From: CAWCDJ01 sp963836015
Lineage (GTDB): Bacteria > Acidobacteriota > Terriglobia > Bryobacterales > Bryobacteraceae
Direction: 5' to 3'
Assembly (NCBI GenBank): GCA_963836015.1
Contig: CAWIIF010000002.1
Span: 744,001-808,000 of the forward strand
Length of the DNA: 64,000 nucleotides
The notes under the pieces were generated by a model that worked only from the letters and a program-made list of their open reading frames with translations, made no database searches and was not told where the DNA came from. The number at the start of each line of letters is the position of its first letter. The first letter of the stretch is position 1. This document shows, piece by piece, positions 47,901 to 56,648 of this stretch. A program made the position numbers and the translations under genes.

Positions 47901-48512
47901 ATGCTGGTGGCCGTGGGCGGACATTCGCGGAATATCGGCAAGACCTCCGTGGCGGCGGGCCTCATCCGCCGCATGCGCAGCCGCAAGTGGACCGCGGTGA
48001 AGATCACGCAATACGGCAACGGCGTGTGCGCGCGCGACGGCGGCGCCTGCGAATGCGACCCGGGATCCGACCAGCCCTTCGCGCTGAGCGAAGAGTACGA
48101 GCCCAACCAGACCGATTCCGGCCGCTTCCTGGCCGCCGGCGCGGAGCGATCCTTCTGGCTGCGGGTCCCTTCCGGCGAGCTGGCGCGCGCAGCCGGCACG
48201 CTGCACAAGATCCTCAACCAGAGCGAAAACGTGATCGTGGAATCGAATAGCGTCCTGGAAGTCCTGCAGCCGGATGTCTTCCTCATGCTGCTCGATTTTT
48301 CCTGCGAGGATTTCAAAGCCTCGAGCCTGCGTTTCCTGGACCGCGCCGACGCCTTCGTGGTGATCGACCGCGGAATCAACGCGCCGCTCTGGGAGGACAT
48401 CGCCCGCGGACTGTGGGACCAGAAGCCGCAGTTCCTGGTGAAGCCGCCGCGTTATGTGACGGCCGAGCTTGCCGATTTCGTGGCAGCGCGCTTCCCCGCC
48501 GCGACGCGGTAA
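47901..48512 (+). CDS. P-loop NTPase, MobB/dethiobiotin-synthase-like, in lipid A locus
   Basis: 203 residues. The start MLVAVGGHSRNIGKTSVAAG gives Walker A (GGHSRNIGKTS), and the fold (KWTAVKITQYGNG, ENVIVESNSVLEVLQPDVFL, DAFVVIDRGINAP) resembles the SIMIBI NTPases such as MobB, which bring nucleotide to cofactor synthesis. A cysteine cluster CARDGGACECD at about residues 43-53 is unusual. It is tightly linked to lpxD (one-bp gap) but no known lipid A enzyme has this shape; LpxK is a kinase of related P-loop class but longer. I do not assign a reaction. Confidence 0.7.
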   Translation: MLVAVGGHSRNIGKTSVAAGLIRRMRSRKWTAVKITQYGNGVCARDGGACECDPGSDQPFALSEEYEPNQTDSGRFLAAGAERSFWLRVPSGELARAAGTLHKILNQSENVIVESNSVLEVLQPDVFLMLLDFSCEDFKASSLRFLDRADAFVVIDRGINAPLWEDIARGLWDQKPQFLVKPPRYVTAELADFVAARFPAATR

Positions 48513-48514
48513 AC

Positions 48515-49531
48515 TCAACCCGGGCCGTCGATCAAACCCGCCAGCAGCGGCAGCGACAGGGATTCGCCGTCGGTCGCACCCACGCGGTTTCTGCCGCCGT
48601 CCTTGGCGTTGTACAGGGCAAGATCCGCCTCGCGAACCATGGCATCGGCATCATGGGGCCGCGCCATCGCCCGGCAGGAGACTCCGATGCTGCAAGTTAC
48701 CGTGATCCGTTGGCCGCCGGCCATATACGGCTCGCTGCCCACCGCCTTGCGGACGCGATCCGCCTGTGCGTACGCCGACGGGCCGCTCGAGCCCGGCATG
48801 ACGATCAGAAACTCCTCGCCACCATACCGTCCGGCCGAATCGTAGCAGCGCACCGCCTCTTTCATGCGCCGCGACGCCTCGCGCAAGACTTCGTCCCCGG
48901 CAACGTGGCCATAGGTGTCGTTGATTTGCTTGAAGCGGTCCAAATCGGCCAGCAGCACCGCCACCGGGTGCTTTTCCCGCATGCTGCGCGCCAGCTCTTC
49001 CCGCAGGGTCTCGAGAATCGTCCCGCGGTTCAGCAGCCCGGTCAGGCTGTCGTGGGTCGCCTGCTCCCGCAACGCTTCGCGGGCCTGCAGCAGTTGCTCC
49101 TGCAGTTCCAGGATGCGCCTTCCCGCCCGCAGCCGCACCCGCAGTTCGTGCGCATGGAAGGGCTTGGTGAGGTAATCGTCGGCCCCCGCCTCCATGCCCT
49201 CCACCAGGTCCTGGGAGTCGGTTCGGGCAGTCAGCAGCACAATATAAACGTACGGCTCCCGGCCGGCGGCGCGAACTCGCCGGCAGATTTCCACCCCGTC
49301 CATCCCGGGCATCATCCAATCCAGAAGCACCAGGCGCGGTGAGTCCTCCGACTCGAGTATGTTCCAGGCTTCCCGCCCATCCCGGGCAATCACCACCTCA
49401 TAGCCCCACCGCTTGAGCATGGTCTTCAACATGGATTGAAAGACCGGGTTGTCTTCGGCTGCCAGGATTCGCAGGCCAGATGCCGGAGCCTCATCCGCGA
49501 GCACTAGTTTTTCCACGCCTGCAGCGGCCAA
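48515..49531 (-). CDS. Response regulator with diguanylate cyclase (REC-GGDEF)
   Basis: 338 residues. Receiver domain about residues 20-140: LRILAAEDNPVFQSMLKTML, phosphoacceptor Asp71 in LVLLDWMMPGMDG, Lys in DYLTKPFH. A coiled linker (LELQEQLLQAREALREQA) joins a GGDEF domain with HDSLTGLLNR, the active-site YGGEEF and, five residues before it, the RCYD inhibitory I-site. It should make cyclic di-GMP when phosphorylated. Start TTG at 49531 with GGAGG upstream. No cognate kinase is next to it. Confidence 0.92.
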   Translation of the reverse strand: MAAAGVEKLVLADEAPASGLRILAAEDNPVFQSMLKTMLKRWGYEVVIARDGREAWNILESEDSPRLVLLDWMMPGMDGVEICRRVRAAGREPYVYIVLLTARTDSQDLVEGMEAGADDYLTKPFHAHELRVRLRAGRRILELQEQLLQAREALREQATHDSLTGLLNRGTILETLREELARSMREKHPVAVLLADLDRFKQINDTYGHVAGDEVLREASRRMKEAVRCYDSAGRYGGEEFLIVMPGSSGPSAYAQADRVRKAVGSEPYMAGGQRITVTCSIGVSCRAMARPHDADAMVREADLALYNAKDGGRNRVGATDGESLSLPLLAGLIDGPG

Positions 49532-49573
49532 AATTCCTCCACGGTAAGCTTATCGGCCGTTCGGCCGGCTTCA

Positions 49574-50515
49574 TTAGAACTTCACTGCCGTGGTATTGCC
49601 GCCGCAGACGAGCACTCCCACGCGCTCGCCCGCCGCCGGACGGTACCGCCCGGAGAGGAGCGCCGAGAATGCCGCCGCGCCGCCGGGTTCCGCCACCACC
49701 CGCATCACGTCCCAGAGCGCCTGCTGCGCCGCCACGATGGCCTCGTCTTCGACCAGGCAGGAGCGGGAGACGTACCGCTGGGCGATGGGGAACATGATCT
49801 CGCCCACGCGCTTGGGAGCCAGCGAATCGGCCGCGATGCCGCCCGCCTCGGCGTCCACCGGCCGCCCGGCCTCGAGCGCGCGCGCCAGGGTGGGGGCTTT
49901 CTCCGGCTCGACCCCGATGATCCGCACCCGCCCGGCGTACCAGGCGGCGATCCCCCCGATCAGTCCGCCGCCGCCCACCGCCACCAGCAGCGTATCGAGG
50001 CCGGGGTCCTGCTCTTCGAACTCGAGCCCGGTGGTGCCCTGCCCGAGCAGCGTCTCCCGCTGCTCATAGGCATGGACGGAGAGCGCGCCGGATTCGGCCG
50101 CCCATTCGCGGCTGGCGGCCAATGCATCGTCGTAGCGTTCGCCCGTGATCACGAGATCCGCGCCGTACCCGCGGATCCGCTCGATTTTGGCCGGGGAACA
50201 GACACGCGGCACGAAGATGCGGGCGGGCTTCCCCAGTCTTCCGGCTGCGTAGGCCACGGCGACGCCGTGATTGCCGCCCGACGCCGCCACTACCCCCGCC
50301 TCCGGCACCTCGCGCAGCAGCAGGTTCGTCATGGCGCCGCGGGCCTTGAACGAGCCGGTGTGCTGGAACAGCTCGAGTTTCAGGCTCAGCCGGACGTCCC
50401 GCAGGCCGAAATCCGCGCCGTCCACCTCTACCACCGGGGTGCGGCGGATGTATGGCCGGATGATGTCGTAGGTCTTCGCGATTTCGTCACGGTCGAGTGC
50501 AAGTGCGGGTATCAA
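49574..50515 (-). CDS. PLP-dependent threonine/serine dehydratase-like enzyme
   Basis: 313 residues of the fold-type II PLP family. The lysine is in TGSFKARGAMTN, the phosphate-binding loop in AVGGGGLIGGIAAW, and the substrate loop is ASGGNHGVAVAYA. It has no C-terminal ACT domain, so it is like the catabolic type (TdcB/serine racemase length) and not the feedback-controlled IlvA. Start TTG at 50515 (MIPALALDRDEIAKTYDIIR); no ATG is near. The threonine versus serine or hydroxyaspartate substrate cannot be told. Confidence 0.85.
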   Translation of the reverse strand: MIPALALDRDEIAKTYDIIRPYIRRTPVVEVDGADFGLRDVRLSLKLELFQHTGSFKARGAMTNLLLREVPEAGVVAASGGNHGVAVAYAAGRLGKPARIFVPRVCSPAKIERIRGYGADLVITGERYDDALAASREWAAESGALSVHAYEQRETLLGQGTTGLEFEEQDPGLDTLLVAVGGGGLIGGIAAWYAGRVRIIGVEPEKAPTLARALEAGRPVDAEAGGIAADSLAPKRVGEIMFPIAQRYVSRSCLVEDEAIVAAQQALWDVMRVVAEPGGAAAFSALLSGRYRPAAGERVGVLVCGGNTTAVKF

Positions 50516-50544
50516 AGCAGGTGTTGATTATGCCACGAAAACCT

Positions 50545-50557
50545 TGTGCAGTGCACA
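50545..50557. promoter_or_regulatory. 13-bp palindrome between the dehydratase and padR
   Basis: TGTGCAGTGCACA, perfect around a central G, in the divergent intergenic region. A possible regulator site for either gene; no regulator can be named. Confidence 0.3.
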
Positions 50558-50571
50558 CGTGCGCTCCCCAC

Positions 50572-50618
50572 TTGCGAAACTAGGAGAGCCTCGGATATAC
50601 TCCTAGTCAGACTAGGAG
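50572..50618 (+). promoter_or_regulatory. padR promoter with 9-bp inverted-repeat operator
   Basis: TTGCGA (50572-50577), 18 bp, TATACT (50596-50601). An inverted repeat CTCCTAGTC-A-GACTAGGAG (50600-50618) begins in the -10, covers the start of transcription and runs into the AGGAGG ribosome site of padR. A further half site CTAGGAG is at 50580-50586. A strong candidate for autorepression by the PadR protein. Confidence 0.7.
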
Positions 50619-50627
50619 GAAGACGCG

Positions 50628-50969
50628 ATGGGCAAGACCGCGGACCTGCTGCCGGGCACTCTCGACATGCTGATCCTCAAAGCAGTGTCCCTCAAGCCTC
50701 TGCACGGTTACGGCGTGCTGCTGCGTATACGGCAGATCTCGGGAGAGGCGCTCGACATTCCCCAGGGCTCCCTATACCCGGCCCTCTACCGGTTGGAGCA
50801 CCAGGACCTGATCGCCGCCGAGTGGGGCCAGAGCGAGAACCATCGCCGGGCCAAGTACTACACCCTCACCGCGGCCGGACGCCGCCGCCTGCGCCTGGAG
50901 ACGGCCGGCTGGAACCGGCTGGCCTCGGCGATCGCCACCGCCCTGAACACAACGCCGGAGGAGGTGTGA
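50628..50969 (+). CDS. PadR-family transcriptional regulator
   Basis: 113 residues. LLPGTLDMLILKAVSLKPLH, GYGVLLRIRQISGEALDIPQ, GSLYPALYRLEHQDLIAAEW and the wing RRAKYYTLTAAGRRRLRLET make the winged helix; the short C-terminal helix gives the dimer arm. AGGAGGAA precedes the ATG. It is paired with an ADOP permease one base downstream, the arrangement well known in acidobacteria, and likely represses both genes from the operator upstream. The inducing signal is not known. Confidence 0.93.
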   Translation: MGKTADLLPGTLDMLILKAVSLKPLHGYGVLLRIRQISGEALDIPQGSLYPALYRLEHQDLIAAEWGQSENHRRAKYYTLTAAGRRRLRLETAGWNRLASAIATALNTTPEEV

Positions 50970-50970
50970 A

Positions 50971-53640
50971 GTGTGGAAGCGCCTTCGCTCCCTGTTCCGG
51001 GTCGTTCGGTCTCGCGGCGATTTCGAAGACGGCATGGCCGAGGAGCTCAAGTTCCATATCGAGCAGTACACCGGCGAGCTGATTCGCTCAGGCGTCGCGC
51101 CGGATGCAGCGGCCCGCCGCGCGCGCATGGAATTCGGCAGCCTGGAAACAGTCCGGGGCGACTGCCGGGAGGCCCGCGGGCTCGATGTGCTCGATGAGCT
51201 TCTCCGGGAGGTGCGCCATGCCGCGCGGCTGCTGCGGAAAGCCCCGGGGTTCACGGCAACCGCTCTTCTCACCCTGGGGGTCTGCCTCGGCGCCAACCTG
51301 GCGATCTTTGCGGTCATCGACTCGGTGCTGCTCCGTCCGCTTCCCTTCCCCGAATCCGGCCGGCTGGTGACTGTGTACAACACGTACCCCAAAGCCGGCG
51401 TGGATCGCGACGGCTCCTCGCTGACGAACTACTACGAACGGCGCGGCCGCATTCCCGCGTTCGCCTCACTTGCGATCTATCGCTACGGCACCGCGATCGT
51501 TGGCGATCCCGGCTCGACGGAGCGGGAGCAGACCATGCTCGTCTCTCCCGACTTCTTCTCTACCCTCGATCGCGGCCCGACCCTCGGACGCAGTTTCACG
51601 GAAGCCGAGACCAGCTATGGAACCGATAACGTCGTCATTCTCACGGACCCCTATTGGACCCAACATTTCAATGCGGATCCCCACGTCATCGGACGGCAGA
51701 TCCGTGTAGACGGCGTTGCCAGGACCGTCGTCGGCATCCTGCCGCCCGGGTTCCGCTTCCTCTCCTCGAAAGCCCGGCTGTACTTTCCGCTTTCTTCGCG
51801 CCCCGAAGATCGCACGCCCCGCCAGCGCCACTCCGGCGGCAATGTCATTCAGATGATCGCCCGCCTCGGGCCGGGTGTTACCATCGCCCAGGCGCAGGCC
51901 CAGATCGACGCGCAGAATACGGCCTTGGAAGTGGATGATCCGGCGGCCAAAATGATGGCCGACGCCGGCTTTCGCTCGCTGGTGGTCTCGCTCCATGCCG
52001 ACCAGGTGGCCGGCACCCGGCCTACCCTCCTTCTGATGCAGGCAGGCGCGCTGGTTCTGCTCCTGATCGGCGCGGTCAACCTCGTCAACCTGCTGCTGAT
52101 CCGAGCTAATGGCCGGATCAAGGAAGTCGCGGTCCGGCAGGCGCTGGGCGCCAGCCGGCGGCACGTCGTGAATGAAGTGATCGTCGAGACCACGGTGCTG
52201 ACGCTCGGCGGCGCGCTTCTCGGACTCGCCCTCGGGGCGGGCGGAATCCGTCTCCTGAACGTGCTGGGCCTCGATCGATTACCCTTGGGTGCTCATGTAG
52301 AGTTCGATGCGCGGCTGGCGCTCGCCGCGGTTGCCGGGGCGATCGTCATGGGGATCGTGCTCGCGGCGCCGATCGCCTGGTTCAACTTACACGGACGCCT
52401 GGCCGGGGCAATCCAATCCGAGACCCGCGGAGGAACGGCGAGCCGCGCCGCGCAGCGTTTGCGCCACGGCTTTATCGTCGCGCAGATCGCCATGGCGATG
52501 GTCCTGCTGGCGGGGACCGGCCTGCTCAGGCTGAGCCTGGAGCGGGTCATGGCCGTCTCTCCCGGCTTCCGGCCCGATCACGTTCTCGCCGGCCAGATCT
52601 CCCTGCCTGGGAAAAGCTACCCCGGCAGCCGGGAGCGTCTCGCATTTACCGAGACGCTGGCGGAGGAAATGGCGCGCCAACCGGGAGTGCTGGCCGCCGG
52701 CGTGGCCAGCAACCTGCCCTTTAGCGGCAAAACCGGCAAGAGCGCGGCCAAGGTGAAGGGCCGCAGCCTCCGGCCCGGTGAATCGCCGCGAGGCAACTAT
52801 TCCTACGGAGTCGGCGGCGACTATTTCCGCGCCATGGGCCTCTCCCTGCGGGAAGGGCGGTTTCTGACGGCCGCCGATTCCCGCCGCGCCCTGCGCGTCT
52901 GCGTGGTGGACGATGACTTCGCGCGATACTACTGGCCTCATTCGAGCGCGCTCGGCCAGAAATTGTTCGAGGGCTCGGAAGACCGCGACGATGCCGAAGC
53001 CTTCACAATCGTCGGCGTGGTGGGGGCGGTCAAACAGGCGGGTCTTGCACAGGACGAAGCTCAGGGCGCGGTCTACTATCCTTACGTTTTTCGCACCGAC
53101 AACTCGGTCTTCGCGGTGGTCCGCACCAGCGTCCCCCCGGAATCTCTGGAGCTGACGATGCAGCGGGTGGTTCGCCGGATCGACCCGGATATGCCCGTCA
53201 ACGATCTCCGTCCCATGGAAGACCGCATCGCCGAGAGCCTGGCCGATCGCCGCTCGCCGGCGCTGTTGTCCTTCCTCTTCTCCGCCATCGCCATACTCCT
53301 GACCGCGGTCGGCACGTATGGCGTGCTGAGTTACACGGTGGCGCAGCGGCGTCGCGAGATCGGGGTGCGCATGGCCCTGGGCGCGCGTCCCGGCCAGATC
53401 CGCGGCCAGTTCCTCTCCCTGGTGATCCGCCTGCTGGCGGCCGGCACCACCCTTGGAATCCTCGGAGCGTGGCTGACAGGCCGGTTGATGCAAGCCGACC
53501 TCTTCCACGTCCCGCCCTTCGACCTCGCAACCGTCGCGGCCGCCGCCGGAATCATCGGACTGGTGGCGGTGGCCGCGTGCCTGCTGCCCGCGCACCGCGC
53601 CGCGCGGATCTCCCCGACCGAAACGCTTGCCGAGCAGTAG
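50971..53640 (+). CDS. Acidobacterial duplicated orphan permease (ADOP), MacB-like
   Basis: 889 residues, start GTG. A cytosolic N-terminal helix region (FRVVRSRGDFEDGMAEELKF, RRARMEFGSLETVRGD) precedes two repeats, each with a periplasmic MacB-like domain and FtsX-type permease helices: LLRKAPGFTATALLTLGVCL, then ALVLLLIGAVNLVNLLLIRA with REVAVRQALGASRR-like KEVAVRQALGASRRHVVNEV, and in the second half VAQRRREIGVRMALGARPGQ and the terminal PAHRAARISPTETLAEQ. There is no ATP-binding cassette in the gene or beside it, hence orphan. Function unknown; perhaps export or envelope stress. Co-regulated with padR. Confidence 0.93.
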   Translation: MWKRLRSLFRVVRSRGDFEDGMAEELKFHIEQYTGELIRSGVAPDAAARRARMEFGSLETVRGDCREARGLDVLDELLREVRHAARLLRKAPGFTATALLTLGVCLGANLAIFAVIDSVLLRPLPFPESGRLVTVYNTYPKAGVDRDGSSLTNYYERRGRIPAFASLAIYRYGTAIVGDPGSTEREQTMLVSPDFFSTLDRGPTLGRSFTEAETSYGTDNVVILTDPYWTQHFNADPHVIGRQIRVDGVARTVVGILPPGFRFLSSKARLYFPLSSRPEDRTPRQRHSGGNVIQMIARLGPGVTIAQAQAQIDAQNTALEVDDPAAKMMADAGFRSLVVSLHADQVAGTRPTLLLMQAGALVLLLIGAVNLVNLLLIRANGRIKEVAVRQALGASRRHVVNEVIVETTVLTLGGALLGLALGAGGIRLLNVLGLDRLPLGAHVEFDARLALAAVAGAIVMGIVLAAPIAWFNLHGRLAGAIQSETRGGTASRAAQRLRHGFIVAQIAMAMVLLAGTGLLRLSLERVMAVSPGFRPDHVLAGQISLPGKSYPGSRERLAFTETLAEEMARQPGVLAAGVASNLPFSGKTGKSAAKVKGRSLRPGESPRGNYSYGVGGDYFRAMGLSLREGRFLTAADSRRALRVCVVDDDFARYYWPHSSALGQKLFEGSEDRDDAEAFTIVGVVGAVKQAGLAQDEAQGAVYYPYVFRTDNSVFAVVRTSVPPESLELTMQRVVRRIDPDMPVNDLRPMEDRIAESLADRRSPALLSFLFSAIAILLTAVGTYGVLSYTVAQRRREIGVRMALGARPGQIRGQFLSLVIRLLAAGTTLGILGAWLTGRLMQADLFHVPPFDLATVAAAAGIIGLVAVAACLLPAHRAARISPTETLAEQ

Positions 53641-53708
53641 GAATCCCGACGGCCCGGCAGCGGATGAGAAGGAGATGTAAGATATCACTTTCGGAGAAAG
53701 AGGTTCGA

Positions 53709-54575
53709 ATGCTCGGGGTAGGTCTTACAAGGATCTGTGTGCTGACCGGATTGGCGGTCGCGGGCTGGGCTCAGCCGGCTCGTGAAATCCCGCTCTACCC
53801 GGGGGTGGCTCCCGGTTCGGAAAATTGGCACTATCCGGAGAAGACCGCCGGGACGCCGGAGAGGCCGCAGGCTCAGAATATCGTCCGACCCGTACTGCTC
53901 TATTACCCGGCTGGGAAGGCTGGAGCCGTCGGGACGGCGATGATTATCGCGCCGGGTGGCGGCTTTCGGACGCTGATGATGTCGTATGAGGGAGTGGATG
54001 TCGCCAAACGGCTCAACCAGATGGGTGTCGACGCGTTTGTTCTGAAGTATCGCACGACCTACGTCGACCCTGATGCGCCGGCTGCCGGGTCCGGAAGAGG
54101 GCCCGCGGCCACCGGTCCCCAGGCCGGCCAGAATGTCCGCGAGATGGCGGGCGCGGACGGGCAACAGGCGGTACGCCTGGTGCGGCAGCGCGCCGCCGAA
54201 TTCGGCGTGCTCTCCAATCGAATTGGAATGATCGGTTACTCGGCCGGAGGCGCCGTGCTTCTCTCGACCGTGTATGGCCCCGCCGATGGAAGGCCTGATT
54301 TCGCGGCCCCGATCTATGCGGCCGGCGCTAATTCGAATCCGCCGCCGGAAGGAGGCCCGCCGCTGTTCATCGCGGTAGCGGCGGACGACCAGACGGTCGG
54401 ATACCAAGGGTCCATCGACCTGTTCGGCGCCTGGCGAAAAGCCGGGCTGCCTGCCGAGCTGCACGTGTTTCAGACCGGCCGGCACGGCTTCGGAACGAAA
54501 GGCGGCGGCGCGGACCACTACCTGGACCGGCTCGAGGAGTGGCTGAAATTGAACGGTTGGCTGACCAGGAAGTAG
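53709..54575 (+). CDS. Secreted alpha/beta-hydrolase esterase
   Basis: 288 residues from the ATG at 53709, with GGAGAAAGAGG upstream and a signal peptide (about 1-22, ending GWAQ). Oxyanion region IIAPGGGFRTLMMSYEG, nucleophile elbow MIGYSAGGAVL, acid Asp in VAADDQTVG and His in GRHGFG form a full triad. The family includes acetyl-xylan and other carbohydrate esterases of the endo-1,4-xylanase-B-like type. It may take acyl groups off plant polymers, in line with the fucosidase elsewhere. A fuller frame upstream has no family match and is rejected. Confidence 0.87.
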   Translation: MLGVGLTRICVLTGLAVAGWAQPAREIPLYPGVAPGSENWHYPEKTAGTPERPQAQNIVRPVLLYYPAGKAGAVGTAMIIAPGGGFRTLMMSYEGVDVAKRLNQMGVDAFVLKYRTTYVDPDAPAAGSGRGPAATGPQAGQNVREMAGADGQQAVRLVRQRAAEFGVLSNRIGMIGYSAGGAVLLSTVYGPADGRPDFAAPIYAAGANSNPPPEGGPPLFIAVAADDQTVGYQGSIDLFGAWRKAGLPAELHVFQTGRHGFGTKGGGADHYLDRLEEWLKLNGWLTRK

Positions 54576-54701
54576 CAACGCTGGGAGAACAGCCCCGCCG
54601 ATTGTTCCGAAAGTCCCGGAAAACAGCCCCGATCGTGTAACGGTCGCCCATCACCAAACACCATACGCCAGACGATTTCTTCACCAAAAGGAGGGGAAGA
54701 C

Positions 54702-56228
54702 ATGTTTGCGTCTCAAATGGGTGATTGGTCCTTGCGGTACGCACAAACTCTGCTGCAAAACCCGGCCCGCAATCTCGCGCGGCTGGTCTCGGCGATGTTC
54801 CTCTTGATCGGTGGAGGCGCCCTCTGCGCCCAGGTTTCCACCTGCGAAAAGAACTGTATATCCCCAACGTCGGACTGCCAGGAGCTCCGGCATGAGAACC
54901 CCAAGCTGTTCGGCCAGTGTGTGGCCGCGTGCAAAAAAGCGTGCCAGGAACAGACAACGCCGCCGGTTACGCTGCACCCGAGGTACATGGTGCTCGGCAT
55001 CATCTACGCGCCTCCCGGCTGTACCAGCTCGGCAAACATGCAATGCAACGGTTCCAGCTCCGTCGATTATGCGGGAGGTAGCGCCCTGGGGACCAAAGTA
55101 GCGGTTAAGGATTCCTTTAAAGTCGGTTTCAGCATCACCGTGGATGGCCTTGGAGCTCTCGGCAGCGCAGGCGCCAGCGCGGGCTTTGCGGGTACCCAGA
55201 CAGACAGTTCCTCGGTCGCGATCACCAAGACCGGAAGCCTGGACTTAAAGGCCCCCGGCAACGCCGATGGCATAGACCACGGGCAGGATCAGTTCATCCT
55301 GGTCCTGAATCCCACCGTCACCTTACGCAAACAGAACGGGAATTTGTACTGGCAGCCCGGCTATGACGGCCCCTCCATGGCCCGCTACGAGGTATACGTC
55401 TCCGAATTGAGAAACCCCGCGAGCATGCGTCCATCCGTCGCCGCGGTGTTGAAGGCCCGGGGCTTCACAACGGACGACTACCAGACCATCCTGAAACTCA
55501 GCCCTTTCGGCGGCTGCGTTGTCACGGGCGGAGGCATAGGAACTCTGCCTTGCGGCGGCACCGTCGCTACCACGGGCGGGCTATCTCCCGGGTTGGATCC
55601 AACGCGCTTCCGCCCGACCGCGTGGAGCATCCCCTACGAGCCGCCGCTCCAGTCGCCGAGCTGTAACAACGGTATCTGCAACTGCCCGGCAACCACCATC
55701 AATCTCAAGAATGAATTCGTCAACGAGAATTCCCACGAGGCCGAGAGCGAATACACCGTCAACCTGAACACCAGCATCGGCGTGCCCGAAGTCTGGGATC
55801 TCAAGACATCGTGGAGCTTCACCTGGACAGACACCTCCACCAATACCAGTACGACAGACTCGACCCAATCCGCCTCCGCGACGATCGCGTGTCCTTCCGT
55901 GAACTACACCGGACCCACCTTTATGCAAGTCTATTGGGATTCGCTGTACGGCTCTTTCGTGTTCGTACCTTACGATCTTTCCACCGCTGCGATCCTGCAG
56001 CAGGGGACCGTGACGGACGCGGCGAACAAGCCTTTGGCGGGACAACAGATCGATCTTACTGTTGCCGGGAAAAAGTACCACACAATTACAGGCCCGAACG
56101 GAGCGTACCGGTTCGTCGCGCTGCCCGGACAAACAGTAAGTTCGCAAAGCGCCCAGATCACGGTGCGCAATGTGGCGCACACGGTGACCCTCGGGTCGCC
56201 CCAGCCGACCAAGATCCAGGTCAAGTGA
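54702..56228 (+). CDS. Secreted cysteine-rich protein with C-terminal regulatory-like beta domain
   Basis: 508 residues. AGGAGGGGAAGAC precedes the ATG. A long basic leader, then a hydrophobic stretch (about 28-43, LVSAMFLLIGGGALCAQ) is the likely signal peptide. A Cys-rich segment follows (STCEKNCISPTSDC, CVAACKKACQE). The middle is glycine- and beta-rich (GLGALGSAGASAGFAGTQTD). At about 360-400 comes WTDTSTNTSTTDSTQSASAT, with alternating Ser/Thr, then VYWDSLYGSFVFVP. The last 75 residues (GTVTDAANKPLAGQQIDLTV, TGPNGAYRFVALPG) are a carboxypeptidase-regulatory-like domain. I recognise no full-length family. The Ser/Thr stretch recalls aerolysin-like pore formers, a weak hint only. Confidence 0.7.
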   Translation: MFASQMGDWSLRYAQTLLQNPARNLARLVSAMFLLIGGGALCAQVSTCEKNCISPTSDCQELRHENPKLFGQCVAACKKACQEQTTPPVTLHPRYMVLGIIYAPPGCTSSANMQCNGSSSVDYAGGSALGTKVAVKDSFKVGFSITVDGLGALGSAGASAGFAGTQTDSSSVAITKTGSLDLKAPGNADGIDHGQDQFILVLNPTVTLRKQNGNLYWQPGYDGPSMARYEVYVSELRNPASMRPSVAAVLKARGFTTDDYQTILKLSPFGGCVVTGGGIGTLPCGGTVATTGGLSPGLDPTRFRPTAWSIPYEPPLQSPSCNNGICNCPATTINLKNEFVNENSHEAESEYTVNLNTSIGVPEVWDLKTSWSFTWTDTSTNTSTTDSTQSASATIACPSVNYTGPTFMQVYWDSLYGSFVFVPYDLSTAAILQQGTVTDAANKPLAGQQIDLTVAGKKYHTITGPNGAYRFVALPGQTVSSQSAQITVRNVAHTVTLGSPQPTKIQVK

Positions 56229-56249
56229 TTGCGGCGTCCCGTCCCACCG

Positions 56250-56400
56250 TCACATCAGCAGTTGGCTCCGACCGCGACCGGGAGCCGCGGGGATTGACAC
56301 CGCGGGCCCCTGCCGCAGGAACTCGAGCATCGTTCGATTGACTGTCCCGGCCTGCGCAAACGTCAGATCGTGACCCGCGCCGGGATTAACTTGAGGCGCC
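56250..56400 (-). pseudogene. Remnant of an alpha/beta-hydrolase C-terminus in a 420-bp gap
   Basis: The gap 56229-56648 holds no intact gene. On the minus strand a frame reads VAPQVNPGAGHDLTFAQAGT then VNRTMLEFLRQGP before its stop at 56250. That is the typical end of an alpha/beta hydrolase (catalytic GHD, then a final helix VNRxxLEFL). The rest of such an enzyme is missing upstream. Most likely a decayed gene fragment; a chance match cannot be excluded. Nothing else is seen in the gap. Confidence 0.35.
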
Positions 56401-56648
56401 ACTCGTTGCGGGCGCCGCAAGGCCATCTCGACCAAGTAGATGGTTCCGTGATTTCCGCGTTCATCGTTTCCACCCTTGAAACCCGAGCGAACCGAACAAA
56501 AGTATTCCGACGTGCGGCTTCGGCGCCCAAGGGCAAGCAGCCTGCGGCATGCGCACGACGACGCTGTGTCATGCCAGTGCGCGCGAGCCGGCGTAGCTGA
56601 GTGCGGAGAAGGGAGCCTTGGAACTCTGAACGCGCGTTTGGCAACGGA

